A stretch of DNA of 64,000 bases from Microbacterium sp. SORGH_AS_1204. Its GTDB lineage: Bacteria; Actinomycetota; Actinomycetes; Actinomycetales; Microbacteriaceae. The position numbers were made by a program, and so were the translations under genes. This document shows, piece after piece, positions 1-8,925 of this stretch (the first letter of the stretch is position 1; every line of letters begins with the position of its first letter). The stretch spans positions 744,001-808,000 of the forward strand of contig NZ_JAUTBD010000001.1 of assembly GCF_030818935.1 (NCBI RefSeq), written 5' to 3'. The notes beneath the pieces were generated by a model, which saw only the letters and a program-made list of their open reading frames with translations, was not told the DNA's origin and ran no database searches.

Positions 1-1
1 C

Positions 2-433
2 ACCAGCCCGCTCGTGCTCGGCGACTACAAGGACGACCGGGATGCCGAAGGCTACCTGCTGCACCGCGTCTCGCTGATCGACACCGAGGCCAAGACCCAG
101 ACCGTCGTCGACATGCCCGCGGGGGCCGAGTACACCTTCCGCGACCTGGCGCGCGGCCCCGGCGACCTCGGGTACATCCTCGCCTCGGACGGCGCGATCC
201 ACGTGTTCGACCTCGAGAAGGGCGCGTTCACCGAGTCGTTCCCCGTCATCGGCGCGTGGGAGGGTCCGGTCGAGTGGCAGGACGCACACCCCGCGATCAA
301 GGTGTCGGGCGACATCGCCTACGTCACCGAGCCCGCGAAGAACGCCGTGCACGCCGTCGATCTCACCACGGGTGAGGTCGTGAAGAGCGTCACGCTCGAC
401 GTCACGCCGAACGAGATCGCGCTGACGAAGTAA
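2..433 (+). CDS. AztD-like zinc metallochaperone, C-terminal part
   Basis: The window opens inside this gene, so only about 143 C-terminal residues are visible. The repeated blade-like segments (ASDGAIHVFDLEKGAF, GDIAYVTEPAKNAVHAVDL) are typical of a beta-propeller. The ending with VTPNEIAL resembles AztD, the periplasmic zinc chaperone that loads the AztC solute-binding protein of AztABC zinc importers. The rest of an azt operon would lie upstream of the window. Another secreted beta-propeller protein cannot be excluded, because the signal peptide and metal-binding residues are outside the window. Confidence 0.6.
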   Translation, partial: TSPLVLGDYKDDRDAEGYLLHRVSLIDTEAKTQTVVDMPAGAEYTFRDLARGPGDLGYILASDGAIHVFDLEKGAFTESFPVIGAWEGPVEWQDAHPAIKVSGDIAYVTEPAKNAVHAVDLTTGEVVKSVTLDVTPNEIALTK

Positions 434-439
434 GCCCCG

Positions 440-1327
440 TCACCGGCCGCCCCGGTCGTACGCCGCCTGCAGTGCTCCGCGCACGGCGCGTATGCCGGGG
501 CGGTCGGCCGTTCCGCGGCGGACGGCCGTGAACACCTCGCGACGCGGCTCACCCGGCAGATCGACCAGGCGCACGGGCGGGTCGTCGCCGGCGAAGACGA
601 GGTCGGGAATCATCCCCACCGCATGTCCGGATGCCACGAGCCGCACGTGCGCGGTCAGGTCGGCCATCTCGAAGCGCACGTCGGGCTCGAACCCGGCGGC
701 GCGGCACTGCTGGGTCGCCCACTGGCGGGCGGCGGTGCCCACCGGTTCCATCACCCACGCGCGGTCGCGCAGGGCTTCGAGTCGGTGCGCGCGATCGTCG
801 CGCGAGACGGCGAGGCGGATGGCATCCCGCCCGAGGAGGCTCCGCTCGATACCGCCGCGGTGCTCCCGCGTATGGCCGGGGTACTGCTCGGCGACGGCGA
901 GGTCGAACCCGCGCGCGGCGACCTCGAACAACCCCTCTTCGGGGGCGAGTTCGGCGACCTCGATCCGCAGGTGCGGCTCGCTCTCGTCGAGGGCGTCGAG
1001 GGCGCGGGGGAGCAGCCCGTGCGCGGCGGACTGCATGACGGCGACGCGCACCGGCGCCAGGGAGGGGCGGAGGCGTTCGAGCTCGGCGCGGGCGGCTTCG
1101 TCGGCGTCCAGCATCCGGGCGGCGTGAGCCGCGAGCGCGGCGCCCTGCGCGGTGAGACGCAGGCGCCTGCCGTCGGGCTCGAGCAGCGGTACCCCGGCCT
1201 CCTTCTCGAGCAGCGAGAGCTGTTGGGAGATCGTCGACGGACTGTAGGAGAGTGCTTCGGCGACGGCGGCGAGCGTGCCCCTCAGAGACAGTTCGTGCAG
1301 AAGGCGCAAGCGGCGGAGATCGAACAC
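440..1327 (-). CDS. LysR-family transcriptional regulator, probable putA regulator
   Basis: This 295-residue protein has an N-terminal winged HTH (residues about 1-60, with TLAAVAEALSYSPSTISQQL) and a LysR substrate-binding domain. The open frame continues upstream across putA as an antisense shadow; the GTG at 1327 gives the normal LysR length and starts directly at VFDLRRLRLL, just before the HTH. It is divergent from putA with about 100 bp between the starts. Divergent LysR regulators usually control the neighbouring gene, and this PutA lacks its own DNA-binding domain, so control of proline catabolism is inferred. The effector, perhaps proline, is unknown. Confidence 0.85.
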   Translation of the reverse strand: MFDLRRLRLLHELSLRGTLAAVAEALSYSPSTISQQLSLLEKEAGVPLLEPDGRRLRLTAQGAALAAHAARMLDADEAARAELERLRPSLAPVRVAVMQSAAHGLLPRALDALDESEPHLRIEVAELAPEEGLFEVAARGFDLAVAEQYPGHTREHRGGIERSLLGRDAIRLAVSRDDRAHRLEALRDRAWVMEPVGTAARQWATQQCRAAGFEPDVRFEMADLTAHVRLVASGHAVGMIPDLVFAGDDPPVRLVDLPGEPRREVFTAVRRGTADRPGIRAVRGALQAAYDRGGR

Positions 1328-1426
1328 GGCATCCCTTCGGTGATCTCGAACATTATCCGTCGGGAATGATCGCTTTTCTCGATGAGATTCGAGCTTCACA
1401 CTGATCTCAATCGAGGAAGGACCGCC

Positions 1427-4400
1427 ATGTCGCTCACTGAACAGGACATCACCTATTCGCTCGTCTCGCCGCACGAGCTCGCCGACGAGGCGATCGCCCT
1501 CGTACAGCGGTGGCTCGTCGAGAGCCGCGACGAGCCGGTCGACGTTTCGGCTCAGCGCCTGGCAGGCGTGCTGCGCGACCCGCACGGACTCGATTTCACC
1601 GTCGGTTTCGTCGATGGCGTCGTGCGCCCCGAAGACCTGCGCGTGGCCGCCCGCAATCTCGCCGCGCTCACCCCGCTCATCCCGGGGTTCCTTCCCCTGC
1701 ACCTGAAGGCGGCGATCCGTCTGGGTGCCTTCGCCGCGCCGATCGTGCCGCAGGTCGTCGTCCCCGCTGCCCGCATGGCGCTGCGTTCCATGGTGCGCCA
1801 CCTCATCGTCGACGCCACCGACCGCAAGCTCGGCGACGCCATCTCGTCGATCCGCGGCCGGGGCGACGGCATCCGTCTCAACGTGAACCTGCTCGGTGAG
1901 GCGATCCTCGGGAAGAAGGAGGCCGCGCGCCGGCTCGAGGGCACGCGCAAGCTCCTCGCCCGCGACGACGTCGACTACGTCTCGATCAAGGTGTCGTCGA
2001 CCGTCGCGCCGCACACCCCGTGGGCGTTCGACGCCGCGGTCGCCGACGCCGTGTCGGCCCTGCGCCCGCTGTACCGCGTGGCGAAGGAGACCGGCACCTT
2101 CCTCAACCTCGACATGGAGGAGTTCAAAGACCTCGACCTCACCCTCGCGGTGTTCGAGACGCTGCTGGGCGAGCCCGAGTTCCACGGCGTCGAGGCCGGC
2201 ATCGTGCTGCAGGCGTACCTGCCCGATGCGCTCGCCGCGATGATCCGCCTGCAGGAGTGGACGGCCGCGCGGGTGGCATCCGGGGGTGCCCCGATCAAGG
2301 TGCGGGTCGTGAAGGGCGCGAACCTGCCGATGGAGCGCGTGGATGCCGACGTGCACGACTGGCCGCTCGCCACCTGGCCGTCGAAGCAGGCGACGGACGC
2401 CTCGTACAAGGCGGTGCTCGATTACGCCCTGCGCCCCGAGCACACCGCGAACGTGCGGATCGGCGTCGCCGGACACAACCTGTTCGACATCGCCCTGGCG
2501 TGGCTGCTCGCCGAGCGCCGCGGGGTGACGGCGGCGGGCCCGGCGGGCCGACCGGGCATCGAGGTCGAGATGCTGTTGGGCATGGCGACCGCGCAGCAGA
2601 CCGTCGTCCGCCGCACCGTCGGCTCGATCCTGCTGTACACCCCCGTCGTGCACCCGCAGGAGTTCGACGTCGCGATCGCGTACCTCATCCGGCGCCTCGA
2701 AGAGGGGGCGTCGAGCGAGAACTTCATGTCGGCGGTGTTCGACCTCGACACCCACGCGGCGCTGTTCGCCCGCGAGCGCGACCGCTTCCTGGCATCCCTC
2801 GCCGACATGCCCGAGGGAGTGCCCGCGTCGAACCGCGTGCAGGACCGCACGGCCCCGGCCGCTCCCGCCCCCGCGCACGGCTTCCGCAACACCCCCGATT
2901 CCGACCCCGCGATCGAGGCGAACCGGGGCTGGGCCGCCGGGATCGTCGCGCGCATGCAGGGCTCCGACCTGGGGCGCGCGACCATCGCCGCGCACACCGT
3001 GACCGACGATGCCGCTCTGAACGCGCTGATCCAGGATGCCGCGGACGCCGCCGCCGCGTGGCGCGCGCTCGGGGCCGCGGGCCGCGCCGAGATCCTGCAC
3101 CGCGCCGGCGACGTGCTCGAAGCGCGCCGGGCCGATCTGCTCGAGGTCATGGGTGCGGAGTGCGGCAAGGTCATCGAGCAGAGCGACCCCGAGGTGTCGG
3201 AGGCGATCGACTTCGCGCATTACTACGCCGAGCAGGCGCGCACGCTCGATACCGTCGACGGCGCGCACTTCACGCCCGTCGGCGTCACGGTCGTCACCCC
3301 GCCGTGGAACTTCCCGGTCGCCATCCCCGCCGGCTCGACGCTCGCCGCGCTCGCCGCCGGTTCCGCCGTGGTCATCAAGCCCGCGGGTCTCGCCGAGCGC
3401 TGCGGCGCCGTCATGGTCGAGGCCCTGTGGGAGGCCGGGGTCCCCCGCGAGGTGCTGAAGCTCGTGCAGGTGTCCGAGAACGACCTCGGCCGGCAGCTGC
3501 TGACGCACCCCGCCGTCGAGCGGGTTGTGCTGACCGGCGCGTACGAGACGGCCGAGCTGTTCCGCTCCTTCCGCCCCGACCTGCCGTTGCTCGCCGAGAC
3601 GAGTGGCAAGAACGCCGTCATCGTCACCCCCAGCGCCGACCTCGACCTCGCCGCGAAGGACGTCGCGATGTCGGCCTTCGGGCACGCGGGCCAGAAGTGC
3701 TCGGCGGCATCCCTCGTCGTGCTCGTCGGCTCCGTCGCCCGCTCGCGCCGCTTCCGCGACCAGCTCGTCGACGCCGTCACCTCGCTGGAGGTCGGGATGC
3801 CGTGGGACGAGGCCTCGCGCGTCGGCCCGCTCATCGAGCCCGCACAGGGCAAGCTCCTGCGGGCGCTGACGTCGCTCGAGCCGGGTCAGCGGTGGGTGGT
3901 CGAGCCGCAGCGCCTCGACGCGGACGGGATGCTGTGGCGTCCCGGCATCCGGGAGGGCGTGCAGCCGGGAAGTGAATTCCACCGCACCGAGTACTTCGGG
4001 CCCGTGCTCGGCATCATGACGGCCGAGACGCTGGAGGAGGCGATCGAGATCGTCAACGCCATCGAGTACGGCCTGACGTCCGGCCTGCACGCGCTCGACA
4101 CGTCGGAGATCGACACGTGGCTCGCGCGCATCGAGGCCGGCAACGTCTACGTCAACCGCGGCACCACCGGTGCCATCGTGCAGCGCCAGCCCTTCGGTGG
4201 ATGGAAGAAGTCGGCTGTCGGTGCCGGCACCAAGGCGGGCGGTCCGCACTACCTCTTCGGGTTCGGGACGTGGACGGACGCGTCGTCGTCCGCGCCGTGC
4301 GCGGGAGACGCTCTCGCCGCCCCGGCGCTGGCGGCCGTGCCCGCGGCCGACCGTGAGTGGCTGGCATCCGCCCTCGCGAGCGATGCCGCGGCTTGGGCAT

Positions 4401-4891
4401 CGGAGTTCTCGCTGGCGCGCGATGTGACCGGCCTGGAGTCAGAACAGAACGTGCTGCGCTACGCCGCGGTGCCGGTGACCGTGCGGCTCGAAGACGCGTC
4501 TTCGTCCGCTCTCGTGCGCGTCGTCGCCCCGGGGGTGCGGGCCGGTTCCGCGGTGACCGTGAGCTGCGCGACGGAGCTTTCGCCCGCCGTGCGTGCGTGG
4601 CTGGAGGGGGTCGGCGTCCGCGCCAGCATCGAGGACGCCTCCGACTGGGGTCGTCGTGCCGCACGCCTGGCTCGCACCGGCGGGCGCGTCCGTCTGCTCG
4701 GCGGCTCCGCGCGCGTCGTGGCCGAGCAGACGGGCGGCTCGCCGTCGGTGGCGGTCTACGCCGGGGAGGTCACCCGAGCCGGACGCGTCGAGCTGCTGCC
4801 GTTCCTCCGCGAGCAGGCCGTGTCGATCACGGCGCACCGCTTCGGGACGCAGCGGCGGTACGAGGTACCGCCGCTGGTCGCCGCGCGCTGA
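1427..4891 (+). CDS. putA: Bifunctional proline dehydrogenase / L-glutamate gamma-semialdehyde dehydrogenase
   Basis: The 1154-residue enzyme oxidises proline to glutamate in two steps: an FAD-dependent proline dehydrogenase and an NAD-dependent P5C dehydrogenase. The PRODH barrel covers roughly residues 80-470 and ends in the typical YLIRRLEEGASSENFM segment. The aldehyde dehydrogenase half shows PPWNFPVAIPAGS, the catalytic Glu in LLAETSGKNA (about residue 723) and the catalytic Cys in GQKCSAAS (about residue 757). There is no N-terminal ribbon-helix-helix domain, so it is not the self-regulating trifunctional type. The ATG at 1427 is preceded by a GAGGAAGG ribosome site; an in-frame start 45 bp upstream lacks one. 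A strong hairpin follows the stop. Confidence 0.95.
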   Translation: MSLTEQDITYSLVSPHELADEAIALVQRWLVESRDEPVDVSAQRLAGVLRDPHGLDFTVGFVDGVVRPEDLRVAARNLAALTPLIPGFLPLHLKAAIRLGAFAAPIVPQVVVPAARMALRSMVRHLIVDATDRKLGDAISSIRGRGDGIRLNVNLLGEAILGKKEAARRLEGTRKLLARDDVDYVSIKVSSTVAPHTPWAFDAAVADAVSALRPLYRVAKETGTFLNLDMEEFKDLDLTLAVFETLLGEPEFHGVEAGIVLQAYLPDALAAMIRLQEWTAARVASGGAPIKVRVVKGANLPMERVDADVHDWPLATWPSKQATDASYKAVLDYALRPEHTANVRIGVAGHNLFDIALAWLLAERRGVTAAGPAGRPGIEVEMLLGMATAQQTVVRRTVGSILLYTPVVHPQEFDVAIAYLIRRLEEGASSENFMSAVFDLDTHAALFARERDRFLASLADMPEGVPASNRVQDRTAPAAPAPAHGFRNTPDSDPAIEANRGWAAGIVARMQGSDLGRATIAAHTVTDDAALNALIQDAADAAAAWRALGAAGRAEILHRAGDVLEARRADLLEVMGAECGKVIEQSDPEVSEAIDFAHYYAEQARTLDTVDGAHFTPVGVTVVTPPWNFPVAIPAGSTLAALAAGSAVVIKPAGLAERCGAVMVEALWEAGVPREVLKLVQVSENDLGRQLLTHPAVERVVLTGAYETAELFRSFRPDLPLLAETSGKNAVIVTPSADLDLAAKDVAMSAFGHAGQKCSAASLVVLVGSVARSRRFRDQLVDAVTSLEVGMPWDEASRVGPLIEPAQGKLLRALTSLEPGQRWVVEPQRLDADGMLWRPGIREGVQPGSEFHRTEYFGPVLGIMTAETLEEAIEIVNAIEYGLTSGLHALDTSEIDTWLARIEAGNVYVNRGTTGAIVQRQPFGGWKKSAVGAGTKAGGPHYLFGFGTWTDASSSAPCAGDALAAPALAAVPAADREWLASALASDAAAWASEFSLARDVTGLESEQNVLRYAAVPVTVRLEDASSSALVRVVAPGVRAGSAVTVSCATELSPAVRAWLEGVGVRASIEDASDWGRRAARLARTGGRVRLLGGSARVVAEQTGGSPSVAVYAGEVTRAGRVELLPFLREQAVSITAHRFGTQRRYEVPPLVAAR

Positions 4892-4898
4892 GGCTGCA

Positions 4899-4934
4899 GA
4901 CGGGCGGGGTCGTTCTCGGACGGCCCCGCCCGTC
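4899..4934 (+). terminator. Hairpin terminator after putA
   Basis: Perfect 11-bp inverted repeat GACGGGCGGGG / CCCCGCCCGTC with a 14-nt loop, seven bases after the putA stop. It has no U-tract, as is common in high-GC actinomycetes. About 200 bp of unremarkable sequence follows before the convergent gene. Confidence 0.75.
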
Positions 4935-5139
4935 GACGTTCGGTCGGTTCGCGGACGTGAGGGTCTGGGGCGCAGTATCTGTCGGCGCGCACACCTCCTG
5001 CAGGAACGTCTATGCGGACGCGTCGCGGGACACCGAGGGCGGTTTGCGCCGGAGTCGGTGGCAGCTCGAGAGGGCGGCTCGGGTGTGTGTGCAGGACGTG
5101 TGCCGTCACGGGCCCGAGCCCCGGCCATGCCGGGCCGGG

Positions 5140-5859
5140 TCAGATCGCGCCCGTCGCCGCGAGCCGTTCGGCCGCGCGTCGCACCGAAGCCGGAACCGGC
5201 GTCCCGGCCGCGGTCTGGGGCGAGGTGACGGGCTCGCCGACCTTCGTGCGCAGCGGCAGCATCCCGGCCCACACCGACCGGTCCTCGCCGTCGTCGTCGA
5301 CCTCGACGAGGGATCCCTCGTTGTCCTTGACGCTCGCCTCTTCGAGCGGGATACGCAGCACCATGGTCGCCGCGATCTCTTTCACGGTCATCGGGCGTAC
5401 GTCGGCGCTCCGCCCCGGCATGAGGTGCTCCGACAGAGTGAGCAACGCGGCCTCCTTCTCGGCGGGCGGGACGACGGATGCCACGGCGTGCACGACCGCG
5501 CACCGGTACCGCATCGAGCTGTCGAACAGCGAACGGGCGTACTTCAGGCCCATCAGGTGGGTGATCGTGAGGCTCACGGGCGCGCCCGCCGCGATACGGC
5601 GGAAGAAGTCGCTGCCCGTCGAGCCGTGGACGAGCAGATCGTCGCCGTCGCGACCGATTCCCACCGGCAGGGCGACCGGGCGACCGTCGCGGACGATCGC
5701 GAGGGTCGCATACAGGGCGCTGTCGATGACGTCGTAGAGGGCGGCGCGATCGGTTCGCTGATGGTGGGCACCGCGGCGGACGCGGGTGAGGCCGGTGAGG
5801 GGAAGTTCAGCATGGGGCAGCTCAGCATGGGGCGGCGGAGTGCGCGGCAGATCGGTCAT
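5140..5859 (-). CDS. Pyridoxamine 5'-phosphate oxidase-related flavin-nucleotide-binding protein
   Basis: This 239-residue protein belongs to the split-barrel FMN-binding family (Pyridox_ox_2 type). Recognisable segments are YATLAIVRDGRPVALPVGIG, the FMN-contact stretch DLLVHGSTGSDFFRRIAAG, and SLTITHLMGLKYARS. Such proteins bind FMN or F420-like cofactors; the substrate cannot be told from sequence. A short duplication, HAELPHAELP, lies near the N-terminus ahead of the conserved domain. It is divergent from a MocR/PdxR-type regulator with about 80 bp between starts, which suggests joint control and a link to vitamin B6 or amine metabolism. Confidence 0.8.
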   Translation of the reverse strand: MTDLPRTPPPHAELPHAELPLTGLTRVRRGAHHQRTDRAALYDVIDSALYATLAIVRDGRPVALPVGIGRDGDDLLVHGSTGSDFFRRIAAGAPVSLTITHLMGLKYARSLFDSSMRYRCAVVHAVASVVPPAEKEAALLTLSEHLMPGRSADVRPMTVKEIAATMVLRIPLEEASVKDNEGSLVEVDDDGEDRSVWAGMLPLRTKVGEPVTSPQTAAGTPVPASVRRAAERLAATGAI

Positions 5860-5940
5860 GAAGCCATTTCAGGACGTCGATTGGTCCATCGCCTAGACCG
5901 ATTCTGCGCATTCGCGGTGGACCAGTGACAGGATCGTTCC

Positions 5941-7386
5941 GTGATCGACGTCGGCATCCTGGATCGCGGCGCGGCCGCACCGCTGCACGAGCAGCTCGCG
6001 CACGGTATCCGCGCGGCGGTGCTCGCGGGTCGCGTGCGCAGCGGCGACGTCGTCCCGTCGACGCGTGCGCTCGCCGCCGACCTCGGGCTCGCTCGGGGCA
6101 CCGTGGTCACTGCCTACGACATCTTGGTCGGGGAGGGGTACCTCGTCGCCCGACCGGGCGGAGGCACGGCTGTCGCCGAGATGGCACGCCCGGCGGCGGC
6201 GGCCCCCGCTGCCGCGCCCCTGTCGCCGCTCGGCTCCGGCGCGCCCGTCGTCGACCTGCGCCCGGGTCGCCCCGCCACGGCGGGCATGGTCGATGCCGCG
6301 TGGAAATCGGCCTGGCGTCGCGCGAGCGCGCTCCAGATCGCGGCGGACACGAGCAGCGTCACGGGCGACCCCTCCCTGAGGGAGGCCATCGCGGCGCACC
6401 TCGGGCGCACCCGGGGCCTTGATGTCGCGCCCGACGATGTGATCGTCACCGCGGGCACGAGCGACGCGCTGCTGTTGACGATGCTCGCGCTCACTCCGCG
6501 TGGCCCGCGCCTGCGGGTGGGGATCGAGAACCCCGGATACCCGCGCGTGCGCCGCCTGCTCGCGCGCCTCGGCGCGGAGGGCGTGCCGATCCCCGTGCGG
6601 CTCGGCTCGGGCTTCGATCTCGACGCCGTCGAGGCGCACGACGATCTCGACGCCCTGATCGTGACCCCGCAGCACCACTACCCGCTCGGCAGCAGGTGGG
6701 ATGCCGCGGCCCGTTCGCGTCTGCTCGACTGGGCCGCGCGCCGTCAGACGGTCGTCGTCGAAGACGACTACGACAGCGAGTTCCCGCACGGGCGGGTTCC
6801 CCTGCCTCCGTTGCATCTGCTCGACCCGGTGAACGTGGTGTCCATCGGCACCCTGTCGAAGGTGCTCAGTCCCTCGTTGCGGTGCGGATGGATCGTGGCG
6901 ACCGGTGCCGTGCGCGCGCAGATCGTCGACGCCCGCATTGATCTGGATCCACCCGTCTCGCAGGTACAACAGCAGGCGCTCGCCCTCTACCTCGCCGAGG
7001 GCGCTCTGGCTCGCCACACCGCGCGCCGCAGACGCGACTACCGCCACCGGCGCCGCCTGCTGCTCGAGGCCTTCGCTGAGGTCGACGGCGTGACGCTGAC
7101 CGCCACCGACGGGGGACTCCATGCGGTGGTGCTGCTCGCAGACGCCTCGCCGGCGGCCGAGGCTGCGGTGGTCGACGCGCTCGCCGACCGCGGCATCCTC
7201 GTGTCACCTCTCTCGGGGTACGCGGTTCCGGGTACCGCCGTCGATCTACCCGCGGGGATCGTGCTCGGATACGCGGAGCCGTCGACTCCGATGTTGATGG
7301 ATGCCGTCGCCCAGATCATCGACGTCGTGCGAGCCCCCACCGACTCGAACTCGGCGTCGCGTCCGAGCGCCGCCGCTGCAACCTGA
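5941..7386 (+). CDS. MocR/PdxR-type GntR-aminotransferase fusion regulator
   Basis: The 481-residue protein has an N-terminal GntR winged HTH (residues about 10-80, with PLHEQLAHGIRAAVLAG and VPSTRALAADLGLARGTVV) joined to a class I aminotransferase-like domain. VVEDDYDSEF and the PLP-lysine region SIGTLSKVLSPSLRCG are visible. MocR proteins sense PLP or GABA derivatives through this domain; PdxR members activate PLP synthesis. The divergent neighbour is a pyridoxamine-oxidase-like protein, which fits a B6- or amine-responsive role. The GTG start at 5941 is the only one that gives the full HTH. The target and ligand are inferred only. Confidence 0.9.
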   Translation: MIDVGILDRGAAAPLHEQLAHGIRAAVLAGRVRSGDVVPSTRALAADLGLARGTVVTAYDILVGEGYLVARPGGGTAVAEMARPAAAAPAAAPLSPLGSGAPVVDLRPGRPATAGMVDAAWKSAWRRASALQIAADTSSVTGDPSLREAIAAHLGRTRGLDVAPDDVIVTAGTSDALLLTMLALTPRGPRLRVGIENPGYPRVRRLLARLGAEGVPIPVRLGSGFDLDAVEAHDDLDALIVTPQHHYPLGSRWDAAARSRLLDWAARRQTVVVEDDYDSEFPHGRVPLPPLHLLDPVNVVSIGTLSKVLSPSLRCGWIVATGAVRAQIVDARIDLDPPVSQVQQQALALYLAEGALARHTARRRRDYRHRRRLLLEAFAEVDGVTLTATDGGLHAVVLLADASPAAEAAVVDALADRGILVSPLSGYAVPGTAVDLPAGIVLGYAEPSTPMLMDAVAQIIDVVRAPTDSNSASRPSAAAAT

Positions 7387-7412
7387 CGTGGTACCTGATC
7401 TGATGTGTTCTG

Positions 7413-7467
7413 CCCTGACACGGTGTATTTGACCCTGACACGGTGTATTTGACCCTGACACGGTGTG
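7413..7467 (+). promoter_or_regulatory. Triplicate 20-bp operator-like repeats upstream of merR gene
   Basis: The 20-bp unit CCCTGACACGGTGTATTTGA is repeated from 7413, 7433 and 7453; the third copy is cut after CGGTGTGAGGG. The third copy forms a near-perfect dyad, CCCTGACAC-G-GTGTGAGGG, typical in shape of MerR-family operators, and TTGACC lies just upstream of it. Spacing is two helical turns, so bound dimers would sit on one face. This is probably an autoregulatory site for the MerR regulator that starts at 7486. Confidence 0.6.
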
Positions 7468-7485
7468 AGGGAGGAGAAAAGAAGC

Positions 7486-8289
7486 ATGTTGTCCATCGGG
7501 GCGTTCGCGCAGATCGGTCAGGTGACCCACCGCATGCTGCGGCACTGGGACACCGCCGGACTGCTCGTTCCCGCCCACGTGGACGAGCGCAGCGGCTACC
7601 GCTCGTACGATCCCTCGCAGCTGGCCAGGCTGCATCGGATCGTGGCGCTGCGGCAGCTCGGCTTCGGTCTCGACGATGTCGCGTCGATTCTGGACCAGGG
7701 GGTGGATGCCGATCGCATCACCCTTCTGCTCCGCGAGCGTCGCATCGAGGTCGAGCGCGAGCACCGGATCGCGGCCGCGCGGCTCGTCGATGTGGAGCGA
7801 CGTCTCCACCTCATCGAGAGAGAGAAGCACATGCGAGAGATCGAGATCGTCCAGAAATCACTGCCCGCCGTTCGCCTTGCGGCCCGGCGTCGACTGGTTG
7901 CGGACGGTGCCGAGATGGCGGATGTCGTCGGACCGACCTTCGACGCCGTCGCCGCCGTCATCGGTGCGCAGACGGGCGCTCTCGACACGCCCATCGCGCA
8001 GTACGCCGTTCGCGAGGACGGGACGGAGGTGCTCGCGGGATACCTGTACTCCGGTGGGGCGCAGGACGGGATCGAGGTCGTCGAGCTCCCCGCCATCGAG
8101 GTGGCGATATGCGGCATCCATCTGGGGTCGATGGAGCGGATCGGCGAGAGCTGGCAATCCGTCCACGCGCAGATCCTTGACAGCGGGTTCGTGCCGTCCG
8201 GCCCGTGCCGGGAGCTCTACGTGCGGGCCGTCTCCGACGATCAGGCCGACTGGGTCACTGAACTGCAGCAGCCGGTCGCCGCTGTCTGA
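7486..8289 (+). CDS. MerR-family regulator with GyrI-like effector-binding domain
   Basis: The 267-residue protein has a MerR winged HTH (residues 1-70: FAQIGQVTHRMLRHWDTAGLL, SGYRSYDPSQLARLHRI), a dimerisation helix (about 75-115, VEREHRIAAARLVDVERRL) and a GyrI-like/AraC-type effector-binding domain from about 120 to the end. Regulators of this BmrR/TipA-like design sense amphipathic or drug-like ligands. The ATG at 7486 sits behind GGGAGGAG; an upstream in-frame GTG at 7465 lies in the operator and is unlikely. No obvious target gene follows, so it may control itself through the 20-bp repeats or act elsewhere. Confidence 0.88.
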   Translation: MLSIGAFAQIGQVTHRMLRHWDTAGLLVPAHVDERSGYRSYDPSQLARLHRIVALRQLGFGLDDVASILDQGVDADRITLLLRERRIEVEREHRIAAARLVDVERRLHLIEREKHMREIEIVQKSLPAVRLAARRRLVADGAEMADVVGPTFDAVAAVIGAQTGALDTPIAQYAVREDGTEVLAGYLYSGGAQDGIEVVELPAIEVAICGIHLGSMERIGESWQSVHAQILDSGFVPSGPCRELYVRAVSDDQADWVTELQQPVAAV

Positions 8290-8321
8290 CGCGGCGCGGT
8301 TCGCGCGGTGCTTTCGTGATA

Positions 8322-8849
8322 TCAGCCGTCGAGCCATTCCGCTGCGGCGAGGAGCTGGCGCGCGATGTCGGTCGGTGTGCGGCCGTCGGTGGCGATGCGG
8401 ATGGCGATGTCGAGGGCGTCGAGCTCGTCGGCCGCGCGTCGGCTTCGTGAGAGGTGCTCCTCGACCGCAGGTCCGAACTCGCGGCGGCGAAGCCGGTCAC
8501 CGACGGTGGCATCGTCTGCCGTCAGGAGGACTGCTTTCGCCTCGACGTTTCCGCCGAGGGCTCGGCTCAAGCCGTCGACTTGCGCCACGCTGACGGTGTT
8601 CGTGAAGAGCAGTCGGTCGTAACCTGCGCGACGGTAGTTCCGCCAGATCGCTGCCAGATTCTGCTCCGCCAGGTGGATGCCCGCACGCCATGGTTCAGGG
8701 TGGGCATGGTCGAGATTGTCGCCCTCGATAACGGCGTGCCGCACGTTCCGCTCGGCCAACAAGCGCGATGCGACAGCCGCGACGGTCGTCTTGCCGACGC
8801 CGGATCGGCCGCCGACGAAGATGACCCGGGTCGAATTCGCCACATCCAT
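8322..8849 (-). CDS. Small P-loop NTPase, nucleotide-kinase-like
   Basis: This 175-residue protein starts with a Walker A loop, VGGRSGVGKTT, within 25 residues and continues with EGDNLDHAHPEPW, a lid-like YDRLLFTNTVS and a DDATVGDRLRRREFG segment. The pattern resembles small-molecule or nucleoside kinases. The ATG at 8849 has GGGAG eight bases upstream; an in-frame ATG at 8864 is the alternative. Starts further upstream would overlap the HNH gene. The substrate is not identifiable. It is convergent with the MerR gene and downstream of the HNH gene. Confidence 0.65.
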   Translation of the reverse strand: MDVANSTRVIFVGGRSGVGKTTVAAVASRLLAERNVRHAVIEGDNLDHAHPEPWRAGIHLAEQNLAAIWRNYRRAGYDRLLFTNTVSVAQVDGLSRALGGNVEAKAVLLTADDATVGDRLRRREFGPAVEEHLSRSRRAADELDALDIAIRIATDGRTPTDIARQLLAAAEWLDG

Positions 8850-8925
8850 CCGGAAATCTCCCATCGCCGAGAGGTTGTCGTACCCGGAATGCTCCCCGAC
8901 GCGGACGCTCCGGCAAAGTCGCCAC

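Noticed and set aside
1328..4249. Antisense frame of the LysR gene continuing for nearly 1000 codons across putA
   Set aside because: It is an open shadow caused by high GC at third positions; the sequence is Arg/Asp/Gly-rich low complexity and lies opposite a clearly conserved gene. The same applies to long shadows opposite aceA, gabT and the APC permease.
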